Assembly: GCF_003627795.1 (NCBI RefSeq)
Contig: NZ_CP032684.1
Coordinates: forward strand, 2,395,001-2,459,000
From: Rhizobium sp. CCGE531
Lineage (GTDB): Bacteria; Pseudomonadota; Alphaproteobacteria; Rhizobiales; Rhizobiaceae
DNA length: 64,000 bases
Direction: 5' to 3'
Of the stretch, positions 18,941 through 28,326 are shown one piece after another. The notes under the pieces were generated by a model. That model did not search any database. It had not been told where the DNA came from and was given only the letters and a program-made list of their open reading frames with translations. The translations under genes were made by a program, and so were the position numbers. Numbering within the stretch: position 1 is the stretch's first letter; every line of letters starts with the position of its first letter.

Positions 18941-19591
18941 TCAGACGGTCGCTGCTGCTTCCGCTAATACCTTTTCCGTGCCGTAAAGCCGGAGAAAAGC
19001 GGTGACCGCCTTCTCCGCCTGACGGCTCGTATCCTTCAAACCGGGCTCGCCGAGCAGCATGCGCACATGCAGATCGGAGACTATGAGCCCGTAAAGCGTG
19101 TGATATGCCTCGTCGGCATCGACAAAGCGCAGCAACCCCACGCGCTTGCCGGCCTCGATGAGACCGATAGCGCGGCGGTCGATCTGCCGGCGCCCGCGCT
19201 CCAGCAGCAGCTTGCCGAGCTTGGAGCCGTCGCGGTTCGACTGGCCGACCGCTAGGCGGTTCAAGGCAAGGGAAACGTCGCCGGCCAGCACTTCCAGCAG
19301 ATCGCGGGCGAAGATCACGAGATGATCATGCAGGCTCGCCGCATTCAGCCGCTCGCCGTTACGCTCGAAGGTGCGCACCTTGCTCGCCTGATAGGTGATC
19401 ATCGCCGAGAGCAGGCCGTCGCGGTCGCCGAACCACTTGTAAAGACTTTCCTTGGAGCAATTGGCAGCGCGCGCGACGCCCGAGGTCGTCAGCGCCTTCT
19501 CGCCGCCGTCGACGAGCAGACGCAGCGCCTGTTCCAGAACGGCGTTCTGGCGCGGCGAAAACTCGCTCGACTGTCCTGCTTCGCTCAGCAC
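18941..19591 (-). CDS. TetR-family regulator upstream of ilvC
   Basis: 216 residues from a GTG at 19591, 8 bases after GGGAG; an upstream in-frame ATG would place the operator inside the gene. The HTH is SGVARAANCSKESLYKWFGDRDGLL (about residues 35-60). The C-terminal ligand domain includes the TetR_C-like SRQAEKAVTAFLRLYG. The palindrome at 19610-19625 directly upstream implies autorepression; the short distance to ilvC suggests the regulator also sets ilvC level. Ligand unknown. Confidence 0.82.
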   Translation of the reverse strand: MLSEAGQSSEFSPRQNAVLEQALRLLVDGGEKALTTSGVARAANCSKESLYKWFGDRDGLLSAMITYQASKVRTFERNGERLNAASLHDHLVIFARDLLEVLAGDVSLALNRLAVGQSNRDGSKLGKLLLERGRRQIDRRAIGLIEAGKRVGLLRFVDADEAYHTLYGLIVSDLHVRMLLGEPGLKDTSRQAEKAVTAFLRLYGTEKVLAEAAATV

Positions 19592-19609
19592 GATGGCCAC
19601 TCCCAAATG

Positions 19610-19625
19610 CGTACCGTACGGTACG
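19610..19625. promoter_or_regulatory. Perfect palindromic operator of the TetR gene
   Basis: CGTACCGTACGGTACG is a perfect 16-bp palindrome, with overlapping ACCGTACGGT half-site pairs extending to 19627. It lies 19 bp upstream of the GTG start, where a TetR-type autorepressor would bind. Confidence 0.7.
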
Positions 19626-19770
19626 GTTCGTGGCGCTTTATGCAGGACGACAAGGCGCCCGTCAAGCGGAATTCGTTGCTGCACCGCGCCAAAAAGAGAG
19701 TGCTTGTCAGAGCGAACTCGCGATAGATAGATCTTGCCGGCCGACCTGCCTCTTGGTCAGCATCGCCTGA

Positions 19771-20268
19771 ATGAGAACCGCATCCATGTATCTTCCCGAA
19801 ACGCTGCTCTTCTGGACCGCAATTAGGCGTCGCTCCGTCAAAGGCAGGCGGCGGATGCTTGCCGGTACCGTTGGGGTCTGTCTGGCAATCGGCCTGCTTC
19901 CCGTGTCGGCATCAAGTCTCTCGGAAGCAAAGCCGCTCGCCGGACCGGCCGGACACTATTGCGGCAAACTTCTTTCAAACGGATCATTGGTGGACGTCGA
20001 GACATCGCTGCAGGTCGACATGGAAGGACACATCTCGGGGACGTACCGTTTCGACGACGATGGAACGACGACGATCGGTGCTTTGTCGGAAATCGGAGCG
20101 GCCCCCGGTACAAAACGGGTGTTGATATGGTTCGACAAATATGGAACCGGAGCGCTGTCGATCCGGTTCGATCCCAGCTACACGCGCTTCGAGGGTCTTT
20201 GGGGACCGCATGGTTCCCTTCCCAGCTACACTTGGAACGGCGGCAACTGCAACGCCCCGATCAGTTGA
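19771..20268 (+). CDS. Exported protein of unknown function
   Basis: 165 residues as given, but the probable start is the ATG at 19855, which gives a signal peptide (MLAGTVGVCLAIGLLPVSASS) preceded by an Arg-rich stretch. The mature part (GHYCGKLLSNGSLVDVETSLQVDMEGHISGTYRFDD...) has two cysteines (GHYCGK and GNCNAP) likely to form a disulphide and looks like a small beta-sandwich. Found alone between tetR and araC genes. No family recognised. Confidence 0.55.
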   Translation: MRTASMYLPETLLFWTAIRRRSVKGRRRMLAGTVGVCLAIGLLPVSASSLSEAKPLAGPAGHYCGKLLSNGSLVDVETSLQVDMEGHISGTYRFDDDGTTTIGALSEIGAAPGTKRVLIWFDKYGTGALSIRFDPSYTRFEGLWGPHGSLPSYTWNGGNCNAPIS

Positions 20269-20308
20269 TCGAGTGAGCTGAACGCGAACGACGGATCGGA
20301 AACATCGC

Positions 20309-21220
20309 TTATTCGGCCGCCACCGCATTGTTGCGCATGGCCTCGACATCCTTCAGCGGCGGCAGGCCATAGAGACGACTATATTCGCGGCTGAACTGCG
20401 AAGGGCTCTGATAGCCGACGCGGTGGCCGGCCGAGCCGACGTCGAGTTGTTCGACGATCATCAGCCGCCGCGCTTCATGGAGCCGGAGCTGTTTCTGATA
20501 TTGCATGGGCGACATCGCCGTTACCGCCTTGAAATGATGGTGCAGCGAGGAGACGCTCATGCCGATGCGTTCGGCCAGATCCTCGATGCGCAGCGGTTGG
20601 GTAAAGTTGCCGCGTATCCAAGCAACGGCGCGTGCCACCCTGTTGCTCTGGCTCTCCGCCATCGCGACCTGCAGCAGCCGAGGGCCGTTCGGACTGGTCA
20701 GCAGGCGATAAAGGATCTCCTGCTCGATCAATGGCGCCATGGCAGGAATATCCTCGGGCCTATCCAGCAATCTGAGCAGCCGTAACGAAGCATCGAGCAA
20801 TTCGGGCGATGCCGCATTGATCGCAAGCCCGCGCATGGGCTCCGCCGTCATCGCCTCGCGCGGAATATTGACGCGCGACAGCAACTCATTCAGCCGTTCG
20901 CTGTCGAGCGCCATGGAGAAGCAAAGATAGGGCGTTTCATTGCGGACGTTGGTGACCTGTGTCGACACAGGCAGGTCGAGGGCGGTCAGAATATATTCGC
21001 CGACACCGTAATGGTACGTATCGGCGCCGACCGTCAGGCTCTTCCGCCCCTGAACGACGACAGCATAGGAGGGTCGAAATGCCCCATGCTGCCACACGGT
21101 CACGGCCGATTGGCGATACAGGTTGAGACCCTCTATCGGCGTGCGATGTTCTCCATCCCCCGTGGCGAAACGGGCAACGATGGAGGCGATCTCCTGATTG
21201 GGGTTGAAAGGCAGTGTCAT
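20309..21220 (-). CDS. AraC-family transcriptional regulator
   Basis: 303 residues from ATG 21220 (a longer frame upstream has no ribosome binding site and overlaps the promoter). N-terminal AraC_N cupin domain (ITPIEGLNLYRQSAVT-like region through SFSMALD) and C-terminal double HTH (RIEDLAERIGMSVSSLHHHFKAVTAMSPMQYQKQLRLHEARRLM, then VGYQSPSQFSREYSRLYG). Divergent from the alcohol dehydrogenase gene, 200 bp away, so it probably activates that gene in response to an alcohol or aldehyde (inferred from arrangement). Confidence 0.87.
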   Translation of the reverse strand: MTLPFNPNQEIASIVARFATGDGEHRTPIEGLNLYRQSAVTVWQHGAFRPSYAVVVQGRKSLTVGADTYHYGVGEYILTALDLPVSTQVTNVRNETPYLCFSMALDSERLNELLSRVNIPREAMTAEPMRGLAINAASPELLDASLRLLRLLDRPEDIPAMAPLIEQEILYRLLTSPNGPRLLQVAMAESQSNRVARAVAWIRGNFTQPLRIEDLAERIGMSVSSLHHHFKAVTAMSPMQYQKQLRLHEARRLMIVEQLDVGSAGHRVGYQSPSQFSREYSRLYGLPPLKDVEAMRNNAVAAE

Positions 21221-21420
21221 GCGCAACCGATTGTTTTTGAGAGCGTGTCGACGCTTATCTAGGTGACATCTTCCGCTCGCAAAAGAGCCGCCGGAAAAAT
21301 TAGATTCGCAGGATCGTACATAAAGCTTGCAGGATCGCTCTAACGCTGCTGTCCGATCCCGATGCATAGTCCAGCGTCTCAATTCAACTCCCAACCCGTC
21401 CCAAGATCAAGGAACCTCCC

Positions 21421-22464
21421 ATGCCTATCGCAAAGGGTTATGCAGCCACCGACGCGTCCAAACCGCTCGTTCCCTTCACCTTCGAACGCCGCGAACCGAA
21501 TGACGACGATGTCGCCATCTCCGTGAAATATTGCGGCGTCTGCCATTCCGATATCCATCAGGCCCGCAATGAATGGGGCTTCTCCAAGTACCCGATGGTA
21601 CCGGGCCACGAAGTTGCCGGCATCGTCACTGCGGTCGGCTCCAAGGTAACGAAGTTTAAGGTCGGCGACCGCGTCGGCGTCGGCTGCTTCGTCAATTCCT
21701 GCACGACCTGCGCCACGCGCGACCTGGATTACGAGCACTACATGCCGGGTCTGGTCCAGACCTACAACGACGTCGAAGCCGATGGCGAGACGCCGACTTT
21801 CGGCGGCTATTCCGACTCGATCGTCGTCAAGGAAGGCTACGTCCTCTCCTTCCCCGACAATATTCCGCTGGATTCGGGCGCGCCGCTGCTTTGCGCCGGC
21901 ATCACGCTTTATTCGCCGCTGCGTCATTGGAAGGCCGGCCCCGGCAAGAAGGTCGCGATCGTCGGCATGGGCGGCCTCGGCCATATGGGCGTCAAGCTGG
22001 CCCATGCGATGGGCGCCGATGTGACGGTTCTCAGCCAGACGCTGTCGAAGAAGGAAGACGGCTTCAAGCTCGGCGCTGACCACTACTATGCCACCAGCGA
22101 TGCCGAGACCTTCACCAAGCTCGCCGGCAGCTTCGATCTTATCCTCAATACGGTCGGCACCGCCATCGACTGGAATGCCTACCTGAACCTCCTGAAATAC
22201 GATGGCAGCATGGTGTTGCTCGGCGTTCCCGAACATGCCGTTCCGGTCCATGCCTTCTCGCTGATCCCGGGCCGTCGCAGCCTCTCCGGCTCCATGATCG
22301 GCTCGATCAAGGAAACCCAGGAAATGCTCGACTTCTGCGGCGAGCACAACATCGTCTCCGAGATCGAGAAGATCAGCATTCAGGACATCAACGAAGCCTA
22401 TGAGCGCGTTCTGAAGAGCGACGTCCGCTACCGCTTCGTCATCGACATCGCCTCGCTGGCATAA
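21421..22464 (+). CDS. Zinc-dependent alcohol dehydrogenase (YahK/CAD-like)
   Basis: 347 residues, medium-chain dehydrogenase. Catalytic zinc ligands are in [11 protein letters not shown] and GHEVAGIV; the Rossmann motif is [22 protein letters not shown]. Similar to YahK/AdhC NADP(H)-dependent aldehyde reductases. Odd point: the structural-zinc lobe keeps two cysteines (VNSCTTC) but the expected third and fourth are replaced by Arg and Tyr ([10 protein letters not shown]), so the lobe may not bind zinc. AAGGA precedes the ATG. Likely controlled by the divergent AraC gene. Confidence 0.87.
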   Translation: MPIAKGYAATDASKPLVPFTFERREPNDDDVAISVKYCGVCHSDIHQARNEWGFSKYPMVPGHEVAGIVTAVGSKVTKFKVGDRVGVGCFVNSCTTCATRDLDYEHYMPGLVQTYNDVEADGETPTFGGYSDSIVVKEGYVLSFPDNIPLDSGAPLLCAGITLYSPLRHWKAGPGKKVAIVGMGGLGHMGVKLAHAMGADVTVLSQTLSKKEDGFKLGADHYYATSDAETFTKLAGSFDLILNTVGTAIDWNAYLNLLKYDGSMVLLGVPEHAVPVHAFSLIPGRRSLSGSMIGSIKETQEMLDFCGEHNIVSEIEKISIQDINEAYERVLKSDVRYRFVIDIASLA

Positions 22465-22467
22465 GTC

Positions 22468-22499
22468 AAAAAAGGGCGGCGTCCGATATGGGCGCCGCC
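22468..22499 (-). terminator. Terminator between ADH and NDH-2 genes
   Basis: Hairpin GGCGGCG / CGCCGCC (22475-22499) in the gap between two convergent genes. On the minus strand it is followed by six T residues (22473-22468), so it ends the NDH-2 transcript; on the plus strand it is followed by TTCCTTC and would be weaker. Confidence 0.8.
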
Positions 22500-22504
22500 T
22501 TCCT

Positions 22505-23767
22505 TCATTCCTCGCGCATGGTTTCCTTCTGCGTGATCAGCCGGGCGCTGTGCTGCCGGCTGATATAGATCCATAGCCAGCTCCAGGCGACCGCGATGCG
22601 CCAGCGCACGCCAATCAGGAAATAGATGTGGGCGAGGCCCCAGACCCACCAGGCGAGCCATCCCCTGAGCTTGATCCAGCCGAAATCGATGATCGCCGCA
22701 CTTTTACCGATGGTCGCCAGGCTGCCTTGATGGCGATAATGGAACGGCCCCGGCGCCGGCCGGCCGGCCAGTTTCGCCTTGATCACCTTGGCAACGTAAG
22801 CACCCTGCTGCTTGGCAGCCGGAGCGATCCCCGGCACCGGGCTGCCGTCGTCGCGCAGGACCGATGCCGTATCGCCGATGACGAAGATATCCTCTTTGCC
22901 CGGCGCCCGCAGCTCCTTGTCGACGACGGCCCTGCCAGCGCGGTCGGCAGGGATATCCAGCCATTTCGCCGCCGGCGATGCCTCGACGCCCGCCGCCCAG
23001 ACGATGGTGCGGCATGGCACGAAGGCATCTCCGATCGTCACCCCTTCGGCCGAGCAGAAAGTGACCGGCCTGCCGAAGCGGATTTCGACGCCAAGCTCTT
23101 CCAGCTCCTTGCGCGCATAGTCGGACAGGTCCTCGGCGAAAGCCGGGAGCACGCGCGGCCCGGCCTCCACGAGAATGATCTTCGCCTTTCGGGTATCGAT
23201 ATTGCGGAATTCCCTCGGCAAGGTCGTCCTTGCCAGCTCCGAGATGATGCCGGCAAGCTCCACGCCCGTCGGCCCCGCGCCGACGATGACGAAGGTCAGA
23301 AGCGTTTCGCGGACGGCAGGGTCTGTTTCCAGTTCCGCCTGTTCGAAGGCGAGCAGTACGCGGCGGCGGATGGTCGTCGCATCCTCCAGCGTCTTCAATC
23401 CCGGCGCCACCGGCTCCCACTCGTCATGGCCGAAATAGGCATGGGTGGCACCCGTCGCCAGCACCAGCGTATCGTAACCAATCTTCTGGCCATTCTTCAA
23501 AAAGACCTGGCGCGCTTCGCTGTCGACGCCGACGACCTCGGCAAGCAGCGTCGTCACCTCGGGCCGGTCCCTGAAGAAATTGCGGATCGGCCAGGCAATC
23601 TCGGAGGTCGCGAGCAAAGTGGTCGCGACCTGATAGAGAAGCGGCTGAAACAGATGGTGATTGCGCCGGTCGATCATCGTAACGCGGACGGGAGCGCCTT
23701 TCAGGTCGTTGGCGCACTGCACCCCGCCGAAACCGCCCCCGACAACGACAACGTGATGATCCTGCAT
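22505..23767 (-). CDS. ndh: Type II NADH dehydrogenase-like flavoprotein (NDH-2)
   Basis: 420 residues. Two dinucleotide-binding motifs: VVVVGGGFGGVQCANDL at the N-terminus (FAD) and FVIVGAGPTGVELAGIISEL near residue 165 (NADH). The FAD signature IFVIGDTASV occurs near residue 295, and the C-terminus has the amphipathic/hydrophobic segment (LRGWLAWWVWGLAHIYFLIG) that attaches NDH-2 to the inner face of the membrane. It passes electrons from NADH to quinone without pumping protons. Monocistronic. Confidence 0.87.
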   Translation of the reverse strand: MQDHHVVVVGGGFGGVQCANDLKGAPVRVTMIDRRNHHLFQPLLYQVATTLLATSEIAWPIRNFFRDRPEVTTLLAEVVGVDSEARQVFLKNGQKIGYDTLVLATGATHAYFGHDEWEPVAPGLKTLEDATTIRRRVLLAFEQAELETDPAVRETLLTFVIVGAGPTGVELAGIISELARTTLPREFRNIDTRKAKIILVEAGPRVLPAFAEDLSDYARKELEELGVEIRFGRPVTFCSAEGVTIGDAFVPCRTIVWAAGVEASPAAKWLDIPADRAGRAVVDKELRAPGKEDIFVIGDTASVLRDDGSPVPGIAPAAKQQGAYVAKVIKAKLAGRPAPGPFHYRHQGSLATIGKSAAIIDFGWIKLRGWLAWWVWGLAHIYFLIGVRWRIAVAWSWLWIYISRQHSARLITQKETMREE

Positions 23768-23873
23768 GGCGACACCTCATGGCTACGTTTCGCCGAAAAC
23801 GTAGGGTTGAGAAGAGTAAGCAGCAACCATCTTTTATGCATGGCACCTCTGCGGCTGTCACGCGTCATTGTGC

Positions 23874-24338
23874 TTATCGTGCGTATCCGACCGGAATGGA
23901 CGTCCCACTTTTCAGCTCCTCCATCGAGATCGACGCGGAAACATCGAACAGTTCGACCTTGCGCACGAGCATCTTGTAGATGACGTCGTAGTGTTCGACG
24001 CGGGGCAGCACGATCTTGAGTATATAGTCGTAGTTCCCGGTAAGCCGATGCGCTTCGACGATCTCCGGGATGTCGCCGATGACCTTGCGGAAGGATTCGA
24101 TCCACTCGTCGGCATGATGCGCCGTCTTGATCAGGGCATAGACCGTGGTCGGCACGCCCATCTTCTCGCGATCGAGCACGACGATGCGCCGGGCGATGTG
24201 GCCGCTTTCCTCGAGCCTCTGGATGCGGCGCGAGCAGGCGGAGACCGAAAGGGCGACGCGATCGGCGAGCTCCGTTACCGAAATGCCGGCGTCAGCCTGC
24301 AAAAATTCAAGAATCTTTCGGTCGCGTTCGTCCAGCAT
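23874..24338 (-). CDS. Lrp/AsnC-family transcriptional regulator
   Basis: 154 residues from ATG 24338 (GAGGA 9 bases upstream; a TTG three codons earlier is possible). N-terminal HTH (ISVTELADRVALSVSACSRRIQRLEESGHI) and C-terminal RAM ligand domain (GNYDYILKIVLPRVEHYDVIYKML). Lrp-type regulators sense amino acids. It is divergent from the aspartate/glutamate racemase gene with about 160 bp between starts, so an amino acid-dependent control of that gene is likely. Confidence 0.88.
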   Translation of the reverse strand: MLDERDRKILEFLQADAGISVTELADRVALSVSACSRRIQRLEESGHIARRIVVLDREKMGVPTTVYALIKTAHHADEWIESFRKVIGDIPEIVEAHRLTGNYDYILKIVLPRVEHYDVIYKMLVRKVELFDVSASISMEELKSGTSIPVGYAR

Positions 24339-24499
24339 GTGCGGCAATCCTCATCTGTGCGCCTCTATTTTGCACAAAAGTCGAAAAATGCGCAAACTAT
24401 TGCGGGTAAATTTTGATAGGCTTCGAAAAATGCAAACACGCGGCGGCTGAATCGCAGCAATATTCCTCCATTCACAATTTAGGAGCGGAGAACAGCATT

Positions 24500-25219
24500 A
24501 TGCGCACCATCGGCCTGATCGGCGGTATGAGTTTCGAGAGTTCGGCGGTCTATTATCGCCTGATCAATGAAATGGTCCGCGAGCGGCTGGGCGGCCTCTC
24601 CTCCGCCGAACTGGTAATGTACTCCGTCAATTTCGAAGAAATCGTCGCGCTGCAGAAGGCGGGACGCTGGAACGATGCAGCCGACCGGCTCGCCGACGCG
24701 GCACAGCGCCTGCAGGCCGCCGGCGCCGAATGCGTGCTCATCTGCACCAATACCATGCACCTGATCGCGCCCGAGGTTGCCGAGCGCGTTTCCGTGCCGC
24801 TCATCCATATCATCGATGAAACCGCGACGGCTCTGAAGGCCTCCGGTCGGGTCAAGCCGCTGCTGCTCGCGACCCGCTACACGATGGAACACGGCTTCTA
24901 TGCCGAGCGTATGGCTGAGAACGGCGTCTCCATCATGGTCCCCGGCCGCGAGGATCGCACCGTGACGCATGACATCATCTTCAACGAACTCTGCGCCGGC
25001 ATCATCAAGGACGAGTCGCGCCGGAAGCTGAACGGCATCATCGAGCGTGCCAAGGCCGAAGGCGCCGACAGCGTCATTCTCGGCTGCACCGAGATCTGCC
25101 TGATCCTCGATCCGAAGGCACTCATCCTGCCCGGTTTCGACACGACGACGATCCATGCCGAAGCGGCCGTCGATTTTGCGCTTGCAAATGAAAAGAGCAG
25201 CAAGAGCTGCGCTGCCTGA
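24500..25219 (+). CDS. Aspartate/glutamate racemase family protein
   Basis: 239 residues from ATG 24500 (GGAG and GGAGAA upstream); the longer frame starting at 24413 has no ribosome binding site. Both catalytic cysteine motifs are present: CTNTMH (about residue 83) and LGCTEI (about residue 195), plus the N-terminal GLIGGMSFESSAVYY. This matches YgeA-type racemases, which use paired cysteines without a cofactor. Interconverts D/L-amino acids such as aspartate or homoserine; the substrate is not fixed. Confidence 0.85.
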   Translation: MRTIGLIGGMSFESSAVYYRLINEMVRERLGGLSSAELVMYSVNFEEIVALQKAGRWNDAADRLADAAQRLQAAGAECVLICTNTMHLIAPEVAERVSVPLIHIIDETATALKASGRVKPLLLATRYTMEHGFYAERMAENGVSIMVPGREDRTVTHDIIFNELCAGIIKDESRRKLNGIIERAKAEGADSVILGCTEICLILDPKALILPGFDTTTIHAEAAVDFALANEKSSKSCAA

Positions 25220-25290
25220 CCCCAATCAATTTACTTGACTGAGTCCAACAAATAGCCGACATCGTCTCCTACGCTTGAGGAGGCGATGTC

Positions 25291-26220
25291 ATGAACCCTG
25301 CCGCCGAATTCGCGACCATCGATGCCGTCCGCGACTTCAACCGCTTCTATACGAATTTTCTCGGCGTCCTGAACAAGGCCTATCTCGACAGCCCCTATAC
25401 GCTCACGGATCTGCGCGTGCTGTTCGAAGTCGGCTCTCGCGGCGGCGTCGCCGCTTCGGCGCTGACACGCGAGCTTCATCTCGACCCCGCGTATCTCAGC
25501 CGCATCGTCAAGCGCTTTCGCGAGGATGGGCTGATCGAAACGACGCCGGATCCGACCGACGCGCGCAGCCAGGTCATAAAAGTCACCGAAAAGGGACAGG
25601 CGCAGTTCGAGGAATTCGTCCGCCGCGCGCGTGCCCAGATCGCCGGATATTTCGAGAAGCTCGCGATCGGCGAACCCGAACGCGTCGTTGCGGCAATGCG
25701 GACGATACAGGACACGCTCGGCACGGACCGAGCCACGGCATCCCCCGCGATCATCCGCAATCACCGGCCCGGCGACATCGGCTGGATCGTGCAAAGCCAG
25801 GCGCGTTTCTATACGGAAGAATTCGGCTGGGACGACCGCTTCGAAGGTTTGGTGGCGGAAGTCGCGGGAAAATTCCTCTCCAATTTCAATCCGCAGAAGG
25901 ATCGCTGCTGGATCGCCGAGCAAGGCGGCCTGAATGTCGGCTCCGCCATGATCGCCGATGGCGGTGACGGTGTGGCGAAGCTCAGGCTGCTCTATGTCGA
26001 CAAGGCTGCCCGTGGCCTCGGTCTCGGCAAGCTTTTAGTCGACGAATGCATCCGCTTCTCGCGCGACGCCGGTTATCGGAAACTTTCGCTCTGGACCAAC
26101 GATATCCTCGACACGGCACGGGCGATCTACATCAAGACAGGCTTCAAGCTGACGACAGAAGAAAAGCATCGCATGTTCGGCCCAGAACTGAACGGCCAGA
26201 CCTGGGTGCTCGATCTCTGA
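25291..26220 (+). CDS. MarR-type regulator fused to a GNAT acetyltransferase
   Basis: 309 residues. Residues about 1-150 are a MarR winged helix (TDLRVLFEVGSRGGVAASALTRELHLDPAYLSRIVKRFREDGLIETTPDPTDARSQ), residues about 155-309 a GNAT domain with the acetyl-CoA-binding loop KAARGLGLGKLLVDECI. Fusions of this kind are known in many bacteria; their substrates mostly are not. A strong GAGGAGG precedes the ATG. Monocistronic. Confidence 0.88.
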   Translation: MNPAAEFATIDAVRDFNRFYTNFLGVLNKAYLDSPYTLTDLRVLFEVGSRGGVAASALTRELHLDPAYLSRIVKRFREDGLIETTPDPTDARSQVIKVTEKGQAQFEEFVRRARAQIAGYFEKLAIGEPERVVAAMRTIQDTLGTDRATASPAIIRNHRPGDIGWIVQSQARFYTEEFGWDDRFEGLVAEVAGKFLSNFNPQKDRCWIAEQGGLNVGSAMIADGGDGVAKLRLLYVDKAARGLGLGKLLVDECIRFSRDAGYRKLSLWTNDILDTARAIYIKTGFKLTTEEKHRMFGPELNGQTWVLDL

Positions 26221-26308
26221 GCTCGGCCGCCTCGATGCGCACGAGTAGCAGAGCTGACACGGACGAATTCCTACCGGCAATTTTGTTGCATCGCAAAAAT
26301 TCACTTGA

Positions 26309-26331
26309 TTTGGAAACGATCATTTCCTAAA
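26309..26331. promoter_or_regulatory. Candidate operator of the TetR/MFS unit
   Basis: GGAAA-CGATCA-TTTCC with AT-rich flanks (TTT on the left, TAAA on the right), 8 bp before the TetR start. Near-symmetric sites of this form are typical of TetR autoregulation. Confidence 0.45.
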
Positions 26332-26339
26332 AGAGTGGC

Positions 26340-26957
26340 ATGACGACAAATGCTCTCGACATCGCACCGAAGCTCCGGGGTCGCCCACGCGAATTCGACA
26401 TGGATTCCGCGCTCGACGAAGCGCTGCGCGTCTTTTCCGAGCGCGGCTATTATGCCGCCTCGATCAGCGAATTGACCGTGGCCATGGGTCTGACGGCAGG
26501 CAGCGTCTACAAGGCATTCGGCGACAAGCGCGGCGTGTTCCTCGCCGCTTTCGACCGCTATCGCCAGGTGCGCCAGCAATTGATCGACGAGACCCTTGCC
26601 ACGGTCCCGAACGCCTATGAAAAGCTACGCGTCTTGGTGACATTCTTCGCCGAGGCATCCTGCGGCGAGATCGGCCGTCGAGGCTGCCTCGTGGTCGGAA
26701 GCGCAACGGAGCTTGCGCTTTTTGACGAGGAGGTCGCCAGCCGTGTCGGCGTGGCTTTCGATTTCGATGAGCGGCGCATTCTGGATCTCATTCGCCTTGG
26801 TCACTCGGATGGTTCCGTGGCAAAACACGTCGATCCCGAAAGCACGGCTTGCGCCCTGCTTGCCCTCACGAAAGGCATGCGCGTGATCGGAAAGACCGGC
26901 CGGACCACAGAACAGATGCTTGCCGTCGCCGAGACGGCCATGAAACTGCTGAACTGA
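26340..26957 (+). CDS. TetR-family regulator
   Basis: 205 residues. HTH: ASISELTVAMGLTAGSVYKAFGDKRGVFLAAFDRY (about residues 41-75); the C-terminal half has the CxIGRRGCLVVGSATEL element common in TetR regulators of efflux genes. The downstream MFS transporter starts 52 bp later on the same strand, so this is a regulator-transporter unit. The operator-like repeat at 26309-26331 suggests autoregulation. Confidence 0.85.
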   Translation: MTTNALDIAPKLRGRPREFDMDSALDEALRVFSERGYYAASISELTVAMGLTAGSVYKAFGDKRGVFLAAFDRYRQVRQQLIDETLATVPNAYEKLRVLVTFFAEASCGEIGRRGCLVVGSATELALFDEEVASRVGVAFDFDERRILDLIRLGHSDGSVAKHVDPESTACALLALTKGMRVIGKTGRTTEQMLAVAETAMKLLN

Positions 26958-27009
26958 TTTTCATCGAATTATCGGGGAATACACTCCCTGCCCGCATCGA
27001 GGACAAGTT

Positions 27010-28236
27010 ATGCCCGCAACTGCCGCCGCCAGACGGGAGAGCACGCCGCTCCCGGAAAAGACTCTTTCACCGCTGCTGACATTCATGTTCGCCGCCGCCT
27101 GCGGGCTTGTGGCCGCCAATCTCTATTATGGCCAGCCGCTCGCCGGCCCCATCAGCCAGTCGCTCGGCTTCACCCCAGCCGCCACCGGCCTCATCGTCAC
27201 GCTGACGCAGATCGGCTACGGCCTCGGCCTCTTGCTGATCGTGCCATTGGGCGATCTTCATGAGAACCGCAGGCTGGTGCTGACCCTGGTGGCGCTGGCC
27301 GCCGTCGCGCTTGTCGGCGCCGCCTTCGCCTGGTCGCCGTCGCTGTTCCTGCTCGCCTCGCTCTGCATCGGCCTGGCTTCCGTCGCGGTGCAGGTGCTTG
27401 TCCCCTTCGCGGCTCATATGGCGCCTGACGCCAGCCGCGGCGCCGTCGTCGGCAATGTCATGAGCGGCCTGCTCGTCGGCATCATGCTCGCCCGCCCCGC
27501 CGCAAGCTTCCTGTCCGAGCTTCTGTCCTGGCATGCGGTCTATATTATCTCGGCCGGCATCATGATCGGGCTGATGGTCATCCTGCGCGTCGTCCTGCCG
27601 ACCCGCGTGCCGCACACCAAGCTGCATTATGGCCAACTCTTGTCGTCCATGGGCCACCTCGCGCTTCGCACGCCTGTCCTGCAGCGACGCGCGCTGTACC
27701 AGGCCTGCATGTTCGGCGCCTTCAGCCTCTTCTGGACGACGACGCCACTGCTGCTGGCAAGCCCTGCCTTCGGCCTGACGCAGAATGGCATTGCGCTTTT
27801 CGCGCTGGCCGGCGCGGCGGGCGCCGTCGCCTCGCCGATTGCCGGACGCGTTGCCGACCGCGGCTGGACGAAGCTTGCCACCGCCTTCGCCCTGACGATT
27901 GCCATCGTTGCCTTCCTGATCGGCCATTTTTCCGGCAGCGGCTCGTTGCTGGCGCTCATCACGCTGACACTCTCCGGCATCATGCTGGACTTCGGTGTCC
28001 AGACGAACCTCGTGCTCGGCCAACGCGCCATCTTCGCGCTCAGCGCCGAACACCGCAGCCGCCTCAACGGCCTCTACATGGCGACCTTCTTTGCCGGCGG
28101 CGCCCTCGGCTCCGCGCTCGGCGGCTGGGCCTATGCCACCGGCGGCTGGAACCTGGCCTCCTGGATCGGCGTCGCCTTCCCGGTCATCGCGCTGCTTGCC
28201 TTCCTGACCGAAAGCAATTCCAGGAAAAATGCGTAG
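27010..28236 (+). CDS. MFS transporter
   Basis: 408 residues, about 12 hydrophobic segments. The loop between spans 2 and 3 (GDLHENRRLVL) has the MFS Motif A character, and the LYYGQPLAGPISQSLG start resembles sugar-efflux/YdhP-type drug exporters. GAGGAC precedes the ATG. Its last eight codons lie inside a palindromic repeat (copy at 28213-28320) so the C-terminal SNSRKNA may be a recent extension. Substrate unknown; the TetR upstream probably controls it. Confidence 0.85.
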   Translation: MPATAAARRESTPLPEKTLSPLLTFMFAAACGLVAANLYYGQPLAGPISQSLGFTPAATGLIVTLTQIGYGLGLLLIVPLGDLHENRRLVLTLVALAAVALVGAAFAWSPSLFLLASLCIGLASVAVQVLVPFAAHMAPDASRGAVVGNVMSGLLVGIMLARPAASFLSELLSWHAVYIISAGIMIGLMVILRVVLPTRVPHTKLHYGQLLSSMGHLALRTPVLQRRALYQACMFGAFSLFWTTTPLLLASPAFGLTQNGIALFALAGAAGAVASPIAGRVADRGWTKLATAFALTIAIVAFLIGHFSGSGSLLALITLTLSGIMLDFGVQTNLVLGQRAIFALSAEHRSRLNGLYMATFFAGGALGSALGGWAYATGGWNLASWIGVAFPVIALLAFLTESNSRKNA

Positions 28237-28320
28237 CGGTTTTCCGTCCGGAATTGCGTAAAAACAAAGGGATAGAGCATTTTCGCGATTCGAAGAAAAG
28301 CGGAAAGGTTCGAGCGCAAG
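28213..28320 (+). repeat. 105-bp palindromic repeat, copy 1
   Basis: Same family as 54377-54482 (opposite orientation) and 57158-57263: shared blocks AGCGGTTTTCCGTCCGGAAT, TGCGTA, GGGATAGAGCA and TTCGAAGAAAAGCGGAAA. This copy is missing the first terminal CTAG. It contains the end of the MFS gene (stop TAG 28234-28236) and lies between two convergent genes. Confidence 0.75.
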
Positions 28321-28326
28321 AACTGA

